This document shows, in pieces, positions 7,764 through 16,227 of a DNA stretch of 64,000 nucleotides. Numbering within the stretch: position 1 is the first letter of the stretch; each line of letters begins with the position of its first letter. A program made the position numbers and the translations under genes. This DNA is from Opitutaceae bacterium EW11 (GTDB lineage Bacteria; Verrucomicrobiota; Verrucomicrobiia; Opitutales; Opitutaceae): the NCBI GenBank assembly GCA_003054665.1, contig QAYY01000003.1:310001-374000 (forward strand), given 5' to 3'. The notes beneath the pieces are model-generated. The model searched no databases and was not told the origin of the DNA. It was given only the letters and a program-made list of their open reading frames with translations.

Positions 7764-9029
7764 ATGGCTTACACGACCGTCACTCCTCCTTCCGGCGGCA
7801 AGATCACCATTGCCGGCGGAAAACTCGCTGTTCCTGACAATCCCGTGATCCCGTTCATCCGCGGTGACGGCACCGGTCCCGATATTTGGGCCGCCTCCGT
7901 GCGCGTGTTCGACGCCGCGATCCAGAAAGCTTACGCTGGGAAAAAGAAGATTGCCTGGTTCGAGGTCTTTGCTGGCGAAGAGAGTTTCAAACGCTTCAAT
8001 AACTGGCTCCCTGACGACACAGTGGAGGCGTTCAAGGAATACCTCGTTGGCATCAAGGGCCCCCTGACGACCCCGATTGGTGGTGGGATCCGTTCGCTCA
8101 ACGTCGCTCTGCGTCAGATGCTGGATTTGTACGTCTGCCTGCGCCCGGTTCAGTGGTTCACGGGCGTGCCTTCGCCAGTCAAGCATCCGGAGAAGGTGAA
8201 TATGGTGATCTTCCGTGAGAATACGGAGGACATCTACGCCGGCATCGATTTCGAGGCCGGGAAAGAAGCCGCGCTCAAGACAGTCGAATTCCTGAAGGCT
8301 AATTTCCCGAAGGAGTTTAAGAAAATCCGTTTTGGCGAGACCCCTGAGGTAGTCGGAATTGGCATCAAGCCCGTTTCCAAGACGGGAACCGAGCGGCTCG
8401 TGCGCGCAGCGATCGAATACGCCATAATCCAGAAGAAAAAGTCCGTTACCTTTGTCCATAAGGGCAACATCATGAAGTACACCGAAGGCGCGTTTGCGTC
8501 CTGGGGGTACGAACTCGCCAAGCGCGAGTATGCCGCGGAACTGATAGACGGCGGACCGTGGTGCAAGATTCCGCAAGGCAAACGTGGTGCAGGGTTGGTG
8601 CTCAAGGATGCCATTGCCGACATCACTCTCCAGCAGGTCCTGACCCGCCCGACGGATTTCGATGTGATCGCCACTTTGAATCTCAACGGCGACTATTTGT
8701 CCGATGCGCTTGCCGCCCAAGTTGGTGGGATCGGCATCGCTCCTGGCGGCAACATCAACTACATGACGGGCCACGCGATCTTTGAAGCGACTCACGGCAC
8801 CGCGCCAAAGTATGCCAACAAAGACGTCGTCAATCCCGGTTCCGTCGTCCTCTCCGGTGAGATGATGCTTCGCTACATGGGTTGGAACGAAGCTGCAGAT
8901 TTGATCGTCAAGGGCCTGAATGGGGCCATCGGCTCAAAGAAGGTTACCTACGACTTCGCGCGGCTGATGGAGGGCGCCACCGAGATCAAGTGCTCGGCTT
9001 TCGGCGACAACATCATCGCCCACATGTGA
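7764..9029 (+). CDS. icd: Isocitrate dehydrogenase (NADP-type)
   Basis: TCA-cycle enzyme (421 residues) converting isocitrate to 2-oxoglutarate and CO2. It has the E. coli-type architecture: [14 protein letters not shown] near the N-terminus, the loop [21 protein letters not shown] that holds the phosphorylatable Ser and the substrate Arg residues, [11 protein letters not shown], and [12 protein letters not shown]. The C-terminal cofactor segment is [20 protein letters not shown]; Lys/Tyr in this region (APKYA) is the usual mark of NADP preference. A strong terminator follows, so it ends the transcription unit that may begin at the aminotransferase. Confidence 0.97.
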   Translation: MAYTTVTPPSGGKITIAGGKLAVPDNPVIPFIRGDGTGPDIWAASVRVFDAAIQKAYAGKKKIAWFEVFAGEESFKRFNNWLPDDTVEAFKEYLVGIKGPLTTPIGGGIRSLNVALRQMLDLYVCLRPVQWFTGVPSPVKHPEKVNMVIFRENTEDIYAGIDFEAGKEAALKTVEFLKANFPKEFKKIRFGETPEVVGIGIKPVSKTGTERLVRAAIEYAIIQKKKSVTFVHKGNIMKYTEGAFASWGYELAKREYAAELIDGGPWCKIPQGKRGAGLVLKDAIADITLQQVLTRPTDFDVIATLNLNGDYLSDALAAQVGGIGIAPGGNINYMTGHAIFEATHGTAPKYANKDVVNPGSVVLSGEMMLRYMGWNEAADLIVKGLNGAIGSKKVTYDFARLMEGATEIKCSAFGDNIIAHM

Positions 9030-9045
9030 GGTTGGAGCCTTTTCG

Positions 9046-9080
9046 AGCCCCCCGCACCTTGGAGTGCGAGGGGCTTTTTT
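9046..9080 (+). terminator. Rho-independent terminator after icd
   Basis: A GC-rich stem (GCCCC..CGCAC pairing with GTGCG.GGGGC) around the loop CTTGGA is followed by TTTTTT (9075-9080). It lies 17 bp after the icd stop and closes the rightward unit. Confidence 0.85.
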
Positions 9081-9207
9081 GTTAGCCGGGTGCCCGGATC
9101 TCGATCTGAGCGCGTTTGGTGGCCAAGGGGAATATTCGCGGGCAAGCGCAACGAAACAACTCGCGCGCTCCATCGGACACGCGTGGCTGCTCTGGTGGTA
9201 GCGCCGG

Positions 9208-10068
9208 TCAGCCCCCAAACCTCTCGACGAGGACCGTGGTCGTAAGCTGCGACGGAACGCGGACGGGGCTGTAATAGGAGCCCTGGACGGGATTGACGCA
9301 CTCAGGAACCGGCGCGTGCGCCACCGGGATATAGGCCTCGGTGCAGAAAATACCGTGAGTGGGATCGATGCCCTTCCAGCCCGCGCCAGGAAGGTAGACC
9401 TCGGTCCAGGCATGCATCGCGTTATCTGTCCGATGATCATTTCCCTCGGAGTACAGGTACCCGCTGACAAAGCGTGCGGCGAAGCCGAGCGTGCGGCAGA
9501 GATCGGCAAGCGCCACCGCGTAGTCGCGGCACGCACCTATCCCGGACGCAAGTGTCGCGGCTGCGGACTGCACGCCGGCATCGTCACGACGTGCGTATTG
9601 CAGGGTTTGATACAACCGCTGGTTCAAGGCGGAAAGGAATGCGACGGTTTCAGAGGGGCGGATTGAAACGTGTTTTGCCAACCATGCTTCGCACGCCTCC
9701 GCCGAACCCTCGGCCGAAACGGGCAGGTAGGGAGAAAGCAAAAACCGCTCGTACGGTTCGTAAGCGAAAGGGAAGGCTGCGGCGTCTTGCCTGAGGAGAA
9801 AGTCGAAGGGATTTGTCTCGAGAGTTTCGATTTCGAATTCGGTGCGGATGCTGAGTGCGTCGGCGCGGTCCCAAAAATGCGCGATCAAGGCGTGGTTGCC
9901 CAAGGCGTCGGGCATCTGTCCGACCTTTGCGTGAGGGGTGATATTGGACGCGAAGCGGCTGACTCGGAGGAACCGCGTCTCGCGCGGCTGCAGGTAGAGA
10001 AGATGCGGAGAGAAGGCGACGGTCTGCGCGTATTCGTAGCGGGAGAGATGAGAGACGCGGAGTTTCAT
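9208..10068 (-). CDS. Transglutaminase-like protein
   Basis: Protein of 286 residues with the two-part layout common to bacterial transglutaminase-like proteins: an N-terminal beta-rich domain (about 1-120; MKLRVSHLSRYEYAQTVAFS is the usual opening) and a C-terminal papain-like transglutaminase core. The catalytic triad is visible as Cys180 in ASGIGACRDYA, His219 in NAMHAWTEVYLPG and Asp235 in GWKGIDPTHG. Such proteins are usually cytosolic peptidases or cross-linking enzymes of unknown substrate; in some operons they accompany alpha-E and circularly permuted ATP-grasp proteins. Those partners are not next to it, although a possible ATP-grasp-like protein lies at 42.4 kb. It diverges from shikimate kinase. 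Confidence 0.9.
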   Translation of the reverse strand: MKLRVSHLSRYEYAQTVAFSPHLLYLQPRETRFLRVSRFASNITPHAKVGQMPDALGNHALIAHFWDRADALSIRTEFEIETLETNPFDFLLRQDAAAFPFAYEPYERFLLSPYLPVSAEGSAEACEAWLAKHVSIRPSETVAFLSALNQRLYQTLQYARRDDAGVQSAAATLASGIGACRDYAVALADLCRTLGFAARFVSGYLYSEGNDHRTDNAMHAWTEVYLPGAGWKGIDPTHGIFCTEAYIPVAHAPVPECVNPVQGSYYSPVRVPSQLTTTVLVERFGG

Positions 10069-10226
10069 GGGAGATGAGGCGGACGGTCGGATCGTTGGTT
10101 GGTGCGCGAACGCAGCGAACTCCGGTGCTTGAAGCTGGGCGAGTCAGAAAGGAAAACGGCTGCGCGCACGGCGCGGGTTTTCGTGTTTGGCATCGCGGAC
10201 CTGCGTGGATACGAATTGCCGTTCGT

Positions 10227-10790
10227 ATGGGCGTTCCGGACGTCAACCTTTACCTTGTCGGCTTCATGGGCACCGGCAAAACCACGATTGGCCGCGCGGT
10301 GGCTCAAAAGCTGGGCTTCGAGCTCCTCGACAGCGATGCGGAGATCGAACGGCTGAAAGGGAAAACGATACCGGACATCTTCGCTCAAGAAGGGGAACCT
10401 GCTTTCCGTCAGTTGGAGCGAACGTTCATTGAGGCAGGGCACCCTGCGCGTCATGCCGTCGTCGCATGCGGTGGGGGTCTGGTGGTGCAGCCCGGGATGC
10501 TCGATCTGCTTAAGTCCAAGGGGGTTGTGGTCTGCCTGCACGCTTCGCTCGAGACGGTGCTCAAGCGCACGCAGGGGAATCGCAATCGGCCATTGTTGAA
10601 CGTCGAAGATCCCTTCGAGCGTATCCGCGCACTCTATACAGCTCGCGAGCCCATCTATCGTCGATCAGGAACGCTGGTCTTGACCGACGGGCGCCCGCTT
10701 CACGACGTTGTGGCTCACGTGCTCAGAATTTACCGCCGAGAGGCCGCGGACTTCGCGCACGCCTCTCCAATTGAGAAGGCCACGCCCTAA
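10227..10790 (+). CDS. aroK: Shikimate kinase
   Basis: Cytosolic kinase (187 residues) phosphorylating shikimate in the chorismate pathway. Walker A is GFMGTGKTTIGRAVA, followed by the shikimate-binding DSDAEIE (Asp-x-Asp), the Arg contact region FRQLERTFIE, the GGG motif VACGGGLVV, and the lid RNRPLL. The ATG at 10227 is chosen because the nucleotide-binding strand LYLVGFMGTGK starts seven residues later; the frame is open upstream to 10074 but with unlikely Arg/Gly-rich content. The last base of its stop overlaps the ATG of queG, so translation is probably coupled. Confidence 0.94.
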   Translation: MGVPDVNLYLVGFMGTGKTTIGRAVAQKLGFELLDSDAEIERLKGKTIPDIFAQEGEPAFRQLERTFIEAGHPARHAVVACGGGLVVQPGMLDLLKSKGVVVCLHASLETVLKRTQGNRNRPLLNVEDPFERIRALYTAREPIYRRSGTLVLTDGRPLHDVVAHVLRIYRREAADFAHASPIEKATP

Positions 10791-11947
10791 TGGATCGAGA
10801 AGCGCTCCGAAGCCGAATCAAGGAATTGGGCTTTGATGTCGTTCGGTTTGCGCGGCTTGATCAGCCAAGCGACGGCATGGTTGGGGCACTGCACACATGG
10901 CTCCGGGCCGGGTGCCAGGCGGACATGGAGTGGATCGGCCGCAACGCCGATAAACGGACGGATCCTACGAGGGTCCTCACGGGGGCTCGGTCTGCGATCT
11001 TGTTGGGTGTCAACTATTGGCCCGCTTCAGAAGCTCCCATGGGAAGCGCGAAATGGGCTCGGTATGCCCAGTACCGTGACTACCACGAGTCGCTCAAACC
11101 GGGCCTGATGGCCATTGGACGACTGCTTGAGGAGTGGGCGGGCTTAACGTCCGAGCAGTACCGTTACTACGTCGACACCGGACCCGTGCTCGAGAGAGGC
11201 TGGGCAGAGCGCGCAGGCGTGGGGTTCATCGGGAAAAACGCGATGCTGATCTCGCGGGAGTATGGGAATTGGCTCTTCCTCGCCGAGGTTCTGACGGTTC
11301 TCGACATCGAGGCTGACGCTCCGCTGCCGGGGCTCGCGTCCAGGATGGGTGGGGCCGAGAAGGGCCGGATAGGGCTTCATTGCGGTAACTGCACTCGTTG
11401 CATCGACGCTTGTCCGACTCAGGCGATTTGCTCGCCGGGGGTGGTGGACGCGCGGCGTTGCGTGTCGTACCAAACCATTGAAAACAAAGGCGTCATCCCG
11501 CGAGAGCTCAGGGCCGGGATTGGGGCGCGGATCTATGGTTGCGATGTTTGCCTGGAAGTCTGCCCCTGGAATCGTTTCGCCCAAGAGAGCCGCCGAGTGT
11601 TGGTGGACGCACGTTACGACATCGCGCAGATCTCGCTCGCCGAGCTTTTGGCGATGACGCCAGAGAGGTTCGCCGAAGTTTTCAGAAAGACCCCAATGAA
11701 GCGGACCAAACTCACGGGTCTGCTTCGCAATTCTTGTATCGTTGCGGGAAATACGCGTGCCGCGGATTGTCTTGATGCAGTGGTGGCCCTGGCTGCCCAT
11801 CCGTCCGAGATGGTCCGAGCTCATGCGGTCTGGGCCGTTTTCAGGATGGTGGACGCCGCGACTGCGGCGGGGTTGCTCGATGCTGCCCGCTCGGTGGAAC
11901 AGAATCCTGTGGTCCTGGCTGAGTATGCAGCGGAGTCCGGAGGCTGA
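10790..11947 (+). CDS. queG: Epoxyqueuosine reductase QueG
   Basis: Cobalamin- and iron-sulfur-dependent enzyme (385 residues) for the last step of queuosine formation in tRNA. The N-terminal flavin/nitroreductase-like cobalamin domain includes YVDTGPVLERGWAERAGVGF. Two 4Fe-4S clusters are bound by HCGNCTRCIDACPT and CDVCLEVCPWN. The C-terminal part has a HEAT-like repeat region (residues about 290-385), as in QueG. It overlaps aroK by one base. It ends 14 bp from the convergent thioesterase with no clear terminator between them. Confidence 0.95.
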   Translation: MDREALRSRIKELGFDVVRFARLDQPSDGMVGALHTWLRAGCQADMEWIGRNADKRTDPTRVLTGARSAILLGVNYWPASEAPMGSAKWARYAQYRDYHESLKPGLMAIGRLLEEWAGLTSEQYRYYVDTGPVLERGWAERAGVGFIGKNAMLISREYGNWLFLAEVLTVLDIEADAPLPGLASRMGGAEKGRIGLHCGNCTRCIDACPTQAICSPGVVDARRCVSYQTIENKGVIPRELRAGIGARIYGCDVCLEVCPWNRFAQESRRVLVDARYDIAQISLAELLAMTPERFAEVFRKTPMKRTKLTGLLRNSCIVAGNTRAADCLDAVVALAAHPSEMVRAHAVWAVFRMVDAATAAGLLDAARSVEQNPVVLAEYAAESGG

Positions 11948-11961
11948 GTGCAACCTCCCCG

Positions 11962-12369
11962 CTAAACCATCGGAAACAGCTGGTCCATCTTTTCGGCGAA
12001 TGCGCGGGGAGGGCGTACCGGTCGGCCTTCGCGGTCGATGAATGCGTGCACCGTCTGAGCCGTGGCTAGAAGCACGTCACTGCGGAGAACCTGATAGTTG
12101 AGCCGAATGCGGAGAATTGGCTTCTCCGTCATGGTGGAAACGATCCGCAATGTGTCGTCGTAGAGCGCAGGCCTGAGATACTTCACGTTCACTTCCAGCA
12201 CGGGAAGGAAATAGCCTTGGGCCTCCAAATCGCGATAGGGGAGTCCGTGCTGTTTGAGCAACGCGGTGCGTCCAACTTCGAACCACGGCAGGTAGCTACC
12301 GTGATACACCACCCCCATCATGTCCGTTTCGGCGTAGCGGACTGTGATCTGAGATTCGGACTGGATCAT
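11962..12369 (-). CDS. YbgC/FadM-type acyl-CoA thioesterase (hotdog fold)
   Basis: Hotdog-fold thioesterase of 135 residues. The active-site region is VRYAETDMMGVVYHGSYLPW, with the 4HBT-type Asp (ETDMMG) and the Tyr/His-x-x-Y segment. The rest (LEVNVKYLRPALYDDTLRI and the C-terminal MDQLFP) fits the YbgC/FadM subfamily that hydrolyses short- to long-chain acyl-CoA or acyl-ACP. Its ATG overlaps the TGA of the upstream glycosyltransferase by four bases, so the two are translationally coupled. That coupling and the nearby ketosynthase and ACP genes suggest it releases or edits acyl chains for a lipid product; this is inference. Confidence 0.9.
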   Translation of the reverse strand: MIQSESQITVRYAETDMMGVVYHGSYLPWFEVGRTALLKQHGLPYRDLEAQGYFLPVLEVNVKYLRPALYDDTLRIVSTMTEKPILRIRLNYQVLRSDVLLATAQTVHAFIDREGRPVRPPRAFAEKMDQLFPMV

Positions 12370-13541
12370 GCCACCGGCAGGGAGGCCTCAAGCGTCGCCG
12401 TTGTGTTCGGCTCGATCCCGAAAAGCACGCTGGCCGACTCCTTCCAGTCGTTGCGCAAGGCCCAATCGCGACCTTCCTTGCCGAGTCTCTGGCGTAACGA
12501 GCGGTCGCTGATCAGTCGTTCAAATGCGGCTGTAAGCTGTGCGGGGTGATCGGGCGGCACGAGAAGGCCGGTGACACCATCTTTCACTGCTTCTGGCACA
12601 CCGCCGACTTGATGTGCGACCACGGGCAACCCGTGCGCGGATGCCTCCAAATACACGAGACCGAAACCTTCCACGCTGTTGTGGTAGTCGATGCTCGTCA
12701 TCGCGAAAATATCCGCTCGATCATAGATCGTATCGAGTTCGTCGTCAGGTATATTGCCAAAAAACCGCACACAGACGTCGGAGCCTGCCGCAGAGGCACG
12801 AAGACGTTGTTCGTATCCACCTTTGCTTTGCCCGCCGACAATCCAGTACTCGACCTGCTGACGAAACTTGGGAGCGAGCGCCTGGAGCGCTTCGAGTGTC
12901 ACCATCTGGCCTTTGCGCGGATGCAGCCGACCGACGGTGAGCACGATCACCTTATCCCTCGTTCCCGCAGCTGTAGTCGGAACGACGGCAAAATCGGAGC
13001 GAAGGGCGCCTGGCGTGAGGAACGTTTTTCCGGCCGCTTCGGGAAAACGCGTGCAGAGAAGGCGGTGGGTGTAATGGGTGAGTGTGCTGATTCGCGAGGC
13101 GTTCTCAATGAGCCGCGTGCCCAGTCGCCGGGTGAACGGATTGCCGTAAAACTTGAGGATCTCTGAACCGTGAAAAGTCAGTACCAGTCGCTTCGGCCGA
13201 AACGCTTTGGAATGCTGGAGCAACATCATCGCAAGCATCGGTCCCGGCTCAGGCAGGTAGACGGTCGCATACCGCAGCCGGCGCCGCTGTTTGATCAGCT
13301 GAAGGGCCAGACCGAACTGGCAGGTGAAGTCGTGTGTGCCTTTTACCGGTAGCCGGCGCATGCGAAACGGCCAGTCCTTCTCCGCTTCACTCGGTGCCGA
13401 CTGTGCCCACACCTCTACGTCCAAACCGAGGCCGACAGACGCCTTCGCGATTTCCTCCGTGAACGTGGCGATCCCTCCGCGCTTCGGGTAAAACTCGTGG
13501 GTGATGAGGAAGACAGATTTCAGCGTTGACGCTGTGCTCAT
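12366..13541 (-). CDS. GT4-family glycosyltransferase
   Basis: GT-B glycosyltransferase of 391 residues using a nucleotide-sugar donor. The N-terminal Rossmann domain opens with FLITHEFYPKRGGIATFTEE, the acceptor-side glycine-rich start typical of GT4 enzymes. The C-terminal domain has VLTVGRLHPRKGQ, the DRADIFAMTS segment and the donor-binding motif with acidic residues EGFGLVYLEASAHGLPVV. The ATG at 13541 (MSTASTLKSV) is chosen; the open frame extends far upstream (to 14261) but only as a shadow of the divergent ACP-dehydratase gene. It is coupled to the thioesterase and diverges from the lipid-synthesis run, which suggests a shared role in a glycolipid. Cytosolic or membrane-associated; no transmembrane helix. 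Confidence 0.9.
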   Translation of the reverse strand: MSTASTLKSVFLITHEFYPKRGGIATFTEEIAKASVGLGLDVEVWAQSAPSEAEKDWPFRMRRLPVKGTHDFTCQFGLALQLIKQRRRLRYATVYLPEPGPMLAMMLLQHSKAFRPKRLVLTFHGSEILKFYGNPFTRRLGTRLIENASRISTLTHYTHRLLCTRFPEAAGKTFLTPGALRSDFAVVPTTAAGTRDKVIVLTVGRLHPRKGQMVTLEALQALAPKFRQQVEYWIVGGQSKGGYEQRLRASAAGSDVCVRFFGNIPDDELDTIYDRADIFAMTSIDYHNSVEGFGLVYLEASAHGLPVVAHQVGGVPEAVKDGVTGLLVPPDHPAQLTAAFERLISDRSLRQRLGKEGRDWALRNDWKESASVLFGIEPNTTATLEASLPVA

Positions 13542-13811
13542 TTCAGAAGTTGCGAACACTAGCAAAGGTGTGAAATAGGGAGTCTTCGAAGAGTTGCAAG
13601 CGCCGGCAGCATCCCGTCCATTCAGGCGGGTTCGCTCGTCGGTTGGGGGACACAAAAAATCCATGAAAAACGCACCGGCCGGCCGTGGGAACATCGCAGC
13701 ATTTCGGCGGACTTGTGCCCGACATATCGGCATATCCCTGTCCCTCCGGTGGCTGTTCCGGGAAGAATAGCGTTTACATTCAAAAAGCGGACAACTTACT
13801 ACGCACCAATC
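13542..13811 (+). promoter_or_regulatory. Divergent intergenic region between GT4 and ACP-dehydratase genes
   Basis: This 270-bp gap must hold promoters for both directions. The part just upstream of the rightward gene is AT-richer than its surroundings. It has TTTACA at about 13774, but I see no good -10 at standard spacing, and no clear Shine-Dalgarno before the ATG at 13812. No coding frame of note lies within it. Confidence 0.35.
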
Positions 13812-14795
13812 ATGGCAGATGCAGTTCAGAATGGCCACGGGCCCCGTGCTCAACTTCTGGCCGCGGCGAAACCCTTTACCGCGGAGGAGGAGTCTGCGCT
13901 GCGCGAGGCACTCAAACGCTGCTCGGCAGCGACCCTGGAGGCTGCGATCCAATTTCGTAAGTCCCACGACGTTGCCCAAGTGCCCGTCGTGGTGATTGGC
14001 GTCATCGAGCGTTTCGTCGAACCCAGTCTCCGTCCCAAGCTCAAGGAGGCCGACGATGAGCTGCGCCTCGTCGAGGATCTCGGCATCGATTCGCTGACCA
14101 TGATGGAGATCGTGATCCTGGTGGAGGACGTCCTCCAGATGCAGATCAACAATGACGAGCTCCGGAATCTTCGCACGGTGGGTGACGTCAAGACCTTCAT
14201 CGATTGCAAAGTTCGTGGCCTCCCGCAGCCGAAGCCGACGAAGTTCATGCCGGTCGAGCAAATCGTTGCCGTCATGCCCATCCAGCCTCCGTTCCTATTT
14301 CTGAACGAGGCGTCGATCAACGGTCACGGAGCCCAGGGCAAATACAAGATCAGCGGCCAGGAGTTTTTCCTTCAGGGACACTTCAAGGACAACCCGGTGA
14401 TGCCTGCGTCCATGATGCTGGAGGCGCTCGGCCAACTCGCGGTGCTTTCGCTGATCGAAGGTTTGGTTCCGAGCGAGGATTCTCGTCAGATCGATCCGAA
14501 GACCATCTTTTTCACTTCGTGCGAAGGTGTTCGTTGTCACCGCATGTGCAAGCCAGGCGAAGTGCTGACGCTAGCGATCAAACCGAAGCGCGCGAAAATG
14601 CCGCTGGCGACCTTTGAAGGAAGCATTCGCGTCGGCCAGGAAAAGGCCGTGATCGCCGAAGAGCTCACATTGACTTTTGGATACGCCGAATCTGCTGCCG
14701 CCCCCGAGACTACCTCAAGCGATGCTGCGGAAGAGCCGAAGCGCTCTGCGTCTCCTGTCCCGCCGACGCCTCTTGCTGCGGCGATGAATGCCTGA
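13812..14795 (+). CDS. Fused acyl carrier protein - FabZ/FabA-like 3-hydroxyacyl-ACP dehydratase
   Basis: Single-chain fusion of 327 residues. After a unique N-terminal segment (about 1-60), an acyl carrier domain spans about residues 60-135; its phosphopantetheine serine is Ser94 in EDLGIDSLTMMEIVI. A hotdog dehydratase domain follows at about 145-300: PIQPPFLFLNEASI, then the catalytic His190 and Glu204 in QGHFKDNPVMPASMMLEALGQ, 14 residues apart as in FabZ. The C-terminal 30 residues are a Ser/Pro/Glu-rich tail. The ATG at 13812 is preferred over an upstream ATG at 13713, which would add a Pro/Arg-rich stretch. The gene begins a rightward run with a ketosynthase and an SDR, so it should carry and dehydrate 3-hydroxyacyl chains. 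Fusion of ACP and dehydratase in this order is not standard in primary fatty acid synthesis. Confidence 0.88.
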   Translation: MADAVQNGHGPRAQLLAAAKPFTAEEESALREALKRCSAATLEAAIQFRKSHDVAQVPVVVIGVIERFVEPSLRPKLKEADDELRLVEDLGIDSLTMMEIVILVEDVLQMQINNDELRNLRTVGDVKTFIDCKVRGLPQPKPTKFMPVEQIVAVMPIQPPFLFLNEASINGHGAQGKYKISGQEFFLQGHFKDNPVMPASMMLEALGQLAVLSLIEGLVPSEDSRQIDPKTIFFTSCEGVRCHRMCKPGEVLTLAIKPKRAKMPLATFEGSIRVGQEKAVIAEELTLTFGYAESAAAPETTSSDAAEEPKRSASPVPPTPLAAAMNA

Positions 14796-14955
14796 TTTGG
14801 CTTCGGCTGGCTGAAGGTTAGCGGTTGGGTTCAGGCGGGCCAGGGAATCTCGTCTCCCGCGTTGACCCCGCGTGCTGGGCGGGCCTTGATTGTGGCTTCA
14901 CTTTTTGCTGTCCAGCCTTCCCCGGCTGGGTCGTATTCTCTTGGTTACGTGATTC

Positions 14956-16218
14956 ATGCCCAAAGTCTTCATTACAGGCCTCGGATTCATCACTAGCATC
15001 GGCAACGATGTCGCTTCAGTTGCCCGGAGTCTGCGAGAGCTGCGACACGGCATGGAACTCTACCCTCCGTTCCAGAAACCGGAGATTCCGGTCAAGGTGG
15101 CGGCGCCGGTGAAGGGGTTTCAAACGGACTCCACGGACTCGGAGGACTGGACGTATCCGGAAAAATATACAGTCAAACGTGAGCTGCTCCGCGGAATGGG
15201 GCCTAATACCCTGTACGCCTATTGTGCGATGCTTCAGGCGGTTGAAGACGCGAAGCTGGGCGAAGCGGATGTCTCGAATGACCTGACGGGGCTCTATGCA
15301 TCTTCAGGCGGATCGCCGTTCTTGATGGGGCATATGTTGAATCGGATGCACAACCAAGGGGTGATGCGCTGTTCTCCCTTAGGCATTGTCGCGTCGATCG
15401 CGGGCACGGTGAACTTCAACTTGGTGGCCCATTTCAAAATCAAGGGTGCCTCGACTGGATTCTCGTCGGCGTGCGCATCATCGGCGCATGGCGTTGGGTT
15501 TGCCTGCGACGAGATCATGCTTGGACGCCAAAAGCGCATGTTCGTCGTCGGTGCCGAAGATGGAAACGTCGACAGTATCCTTCCCTTTGCCGGAATGCGG
15601 GCTCTTTCCCTTCAGGCAGACCCTGAGATTGCCTCTCGGCCGTTCGATGTCGGACGCGATGGTTTTGTCGGGACCGGCGGCGCAACGGTGGTCGTGCTGG
15701 AAAGCGAGGACGAGGTCGCTCGCCGCGGTGTTAAGCCGTATTGCGAAGTTGCTGGATGGGGCCAGGCATCCGACGGCCACAACGTCGCCATTTCGCACCC
15801 TGAGGGCACAGGACTGCGCAAGGCAGTCGAACGCGCGCTGACGAGTTCCAGAATCAGCCCGGAAGAGGTGGGCTACGTGAATGCCCACGCGACCTCCACG
15901 CAGATTGGCGACATCTCAGAGGCCAAGGCGATTCGGGCCGTCTTTGGCCCCAGCCTGTCTCGTCCCCTGGTGAGTTCGACCAAGGCCCTGACCGGACACG
16001 GATTGTCGCTCGCTGGGGCGATGGAAACCGGCTTCTGCGCGCTCGGGTTGCGGGACGGCTTTGTTCCGGGCTCCGCGCATATCCGCAATCTCGATCCGGC
16101 GTGTGCCGATCTGAATATCCCGCTTACGACGCAGGAGAAGAAGGTCGATGTGGTTATGAACAATAGCAGCGGTTTTGGGGGAGCCAACGTGTGTTTGGTT
16201 CTCAAGCGCGTCGGCTGA
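14956..16218 (+). CDS. FabF-like beta-ketoacyl-ACP synthase
   Basis: Condensing enzyme of 420 residues with the thiolase fold. The Cys-His-His triad is complete: Cys173 in GASTGFSSACASSAHG, His311 in YVNAHATSTQIGD and His348 in SSTKALTGHGLSLAGA, with the usual Lys343. The C-terminal NNSSGFGGANVCLVLK is the standard KAS II ending. It should extend acyl-ACP by two carbons from malonyl-ACP. It differs from textbook FabF in a longer N-terminal loop (about residues 36-80). It lies between the ACP-dehydratase fusion (160 bp upstream) and an SDR (9 bp downstream), so it probably works on the ACP of the fusion protein. A role in primary fatty acid synthesis cannot be excluded. Confidence 0.92.
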   Translation: MPKVFITGLGFITSIGNDVASVARSLRELRHGMELYPPFQKPEIPVKVAAPVKGFQTDSTDSEDWTYPEKYTVKRELLRGMGPNTLYAYCAMLQAVEDAKLGEADVSNDLTGLYASSGGSPFLMGHMLNRMHNQGVMRCSPLGIVASIAGTVNFNLVAHFKIKGASTGFSSACASSAHGVGFACDEIMLGRQKRMFVVGAEDGNVDSILPFAGMRALSLQADPEIASRPFDVGRDGFVGTGGATVVVLESEDEVARRGVKPYCEVAGWGQASDGHNVAISHPEGTGLRKAVERALTSSRISPEEVGYVNAHATSTQIGDISEAKAIRAVFGPSLSRPLVSSTKALTGHGLSLAGAMETGFCALGLRDGFVPGSAHIRNLDPACADLNIPLTTQEKKVDVVMNNSSGFGGANVCLVLKRVG

Positions 16219-16227
16219 GCTCTTGTT

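Noticed and set aside
6591-8795. 734-codon open frame on the minus strand opposite the aminotransferase and icd
   Set aside because: It is an antisense shadow from high GC3; it spans two unmistakable plus-strand enzymes and has Arg/His/Asp-rich content with no domain-like pattern.
12546-13166. 206-codon plus-strand frame opposite the GT4 gene
   Set aside because: Antisense shadow; the minus-strand GT4 has a full set of motifs and an ATGA overlap with its neighbour.
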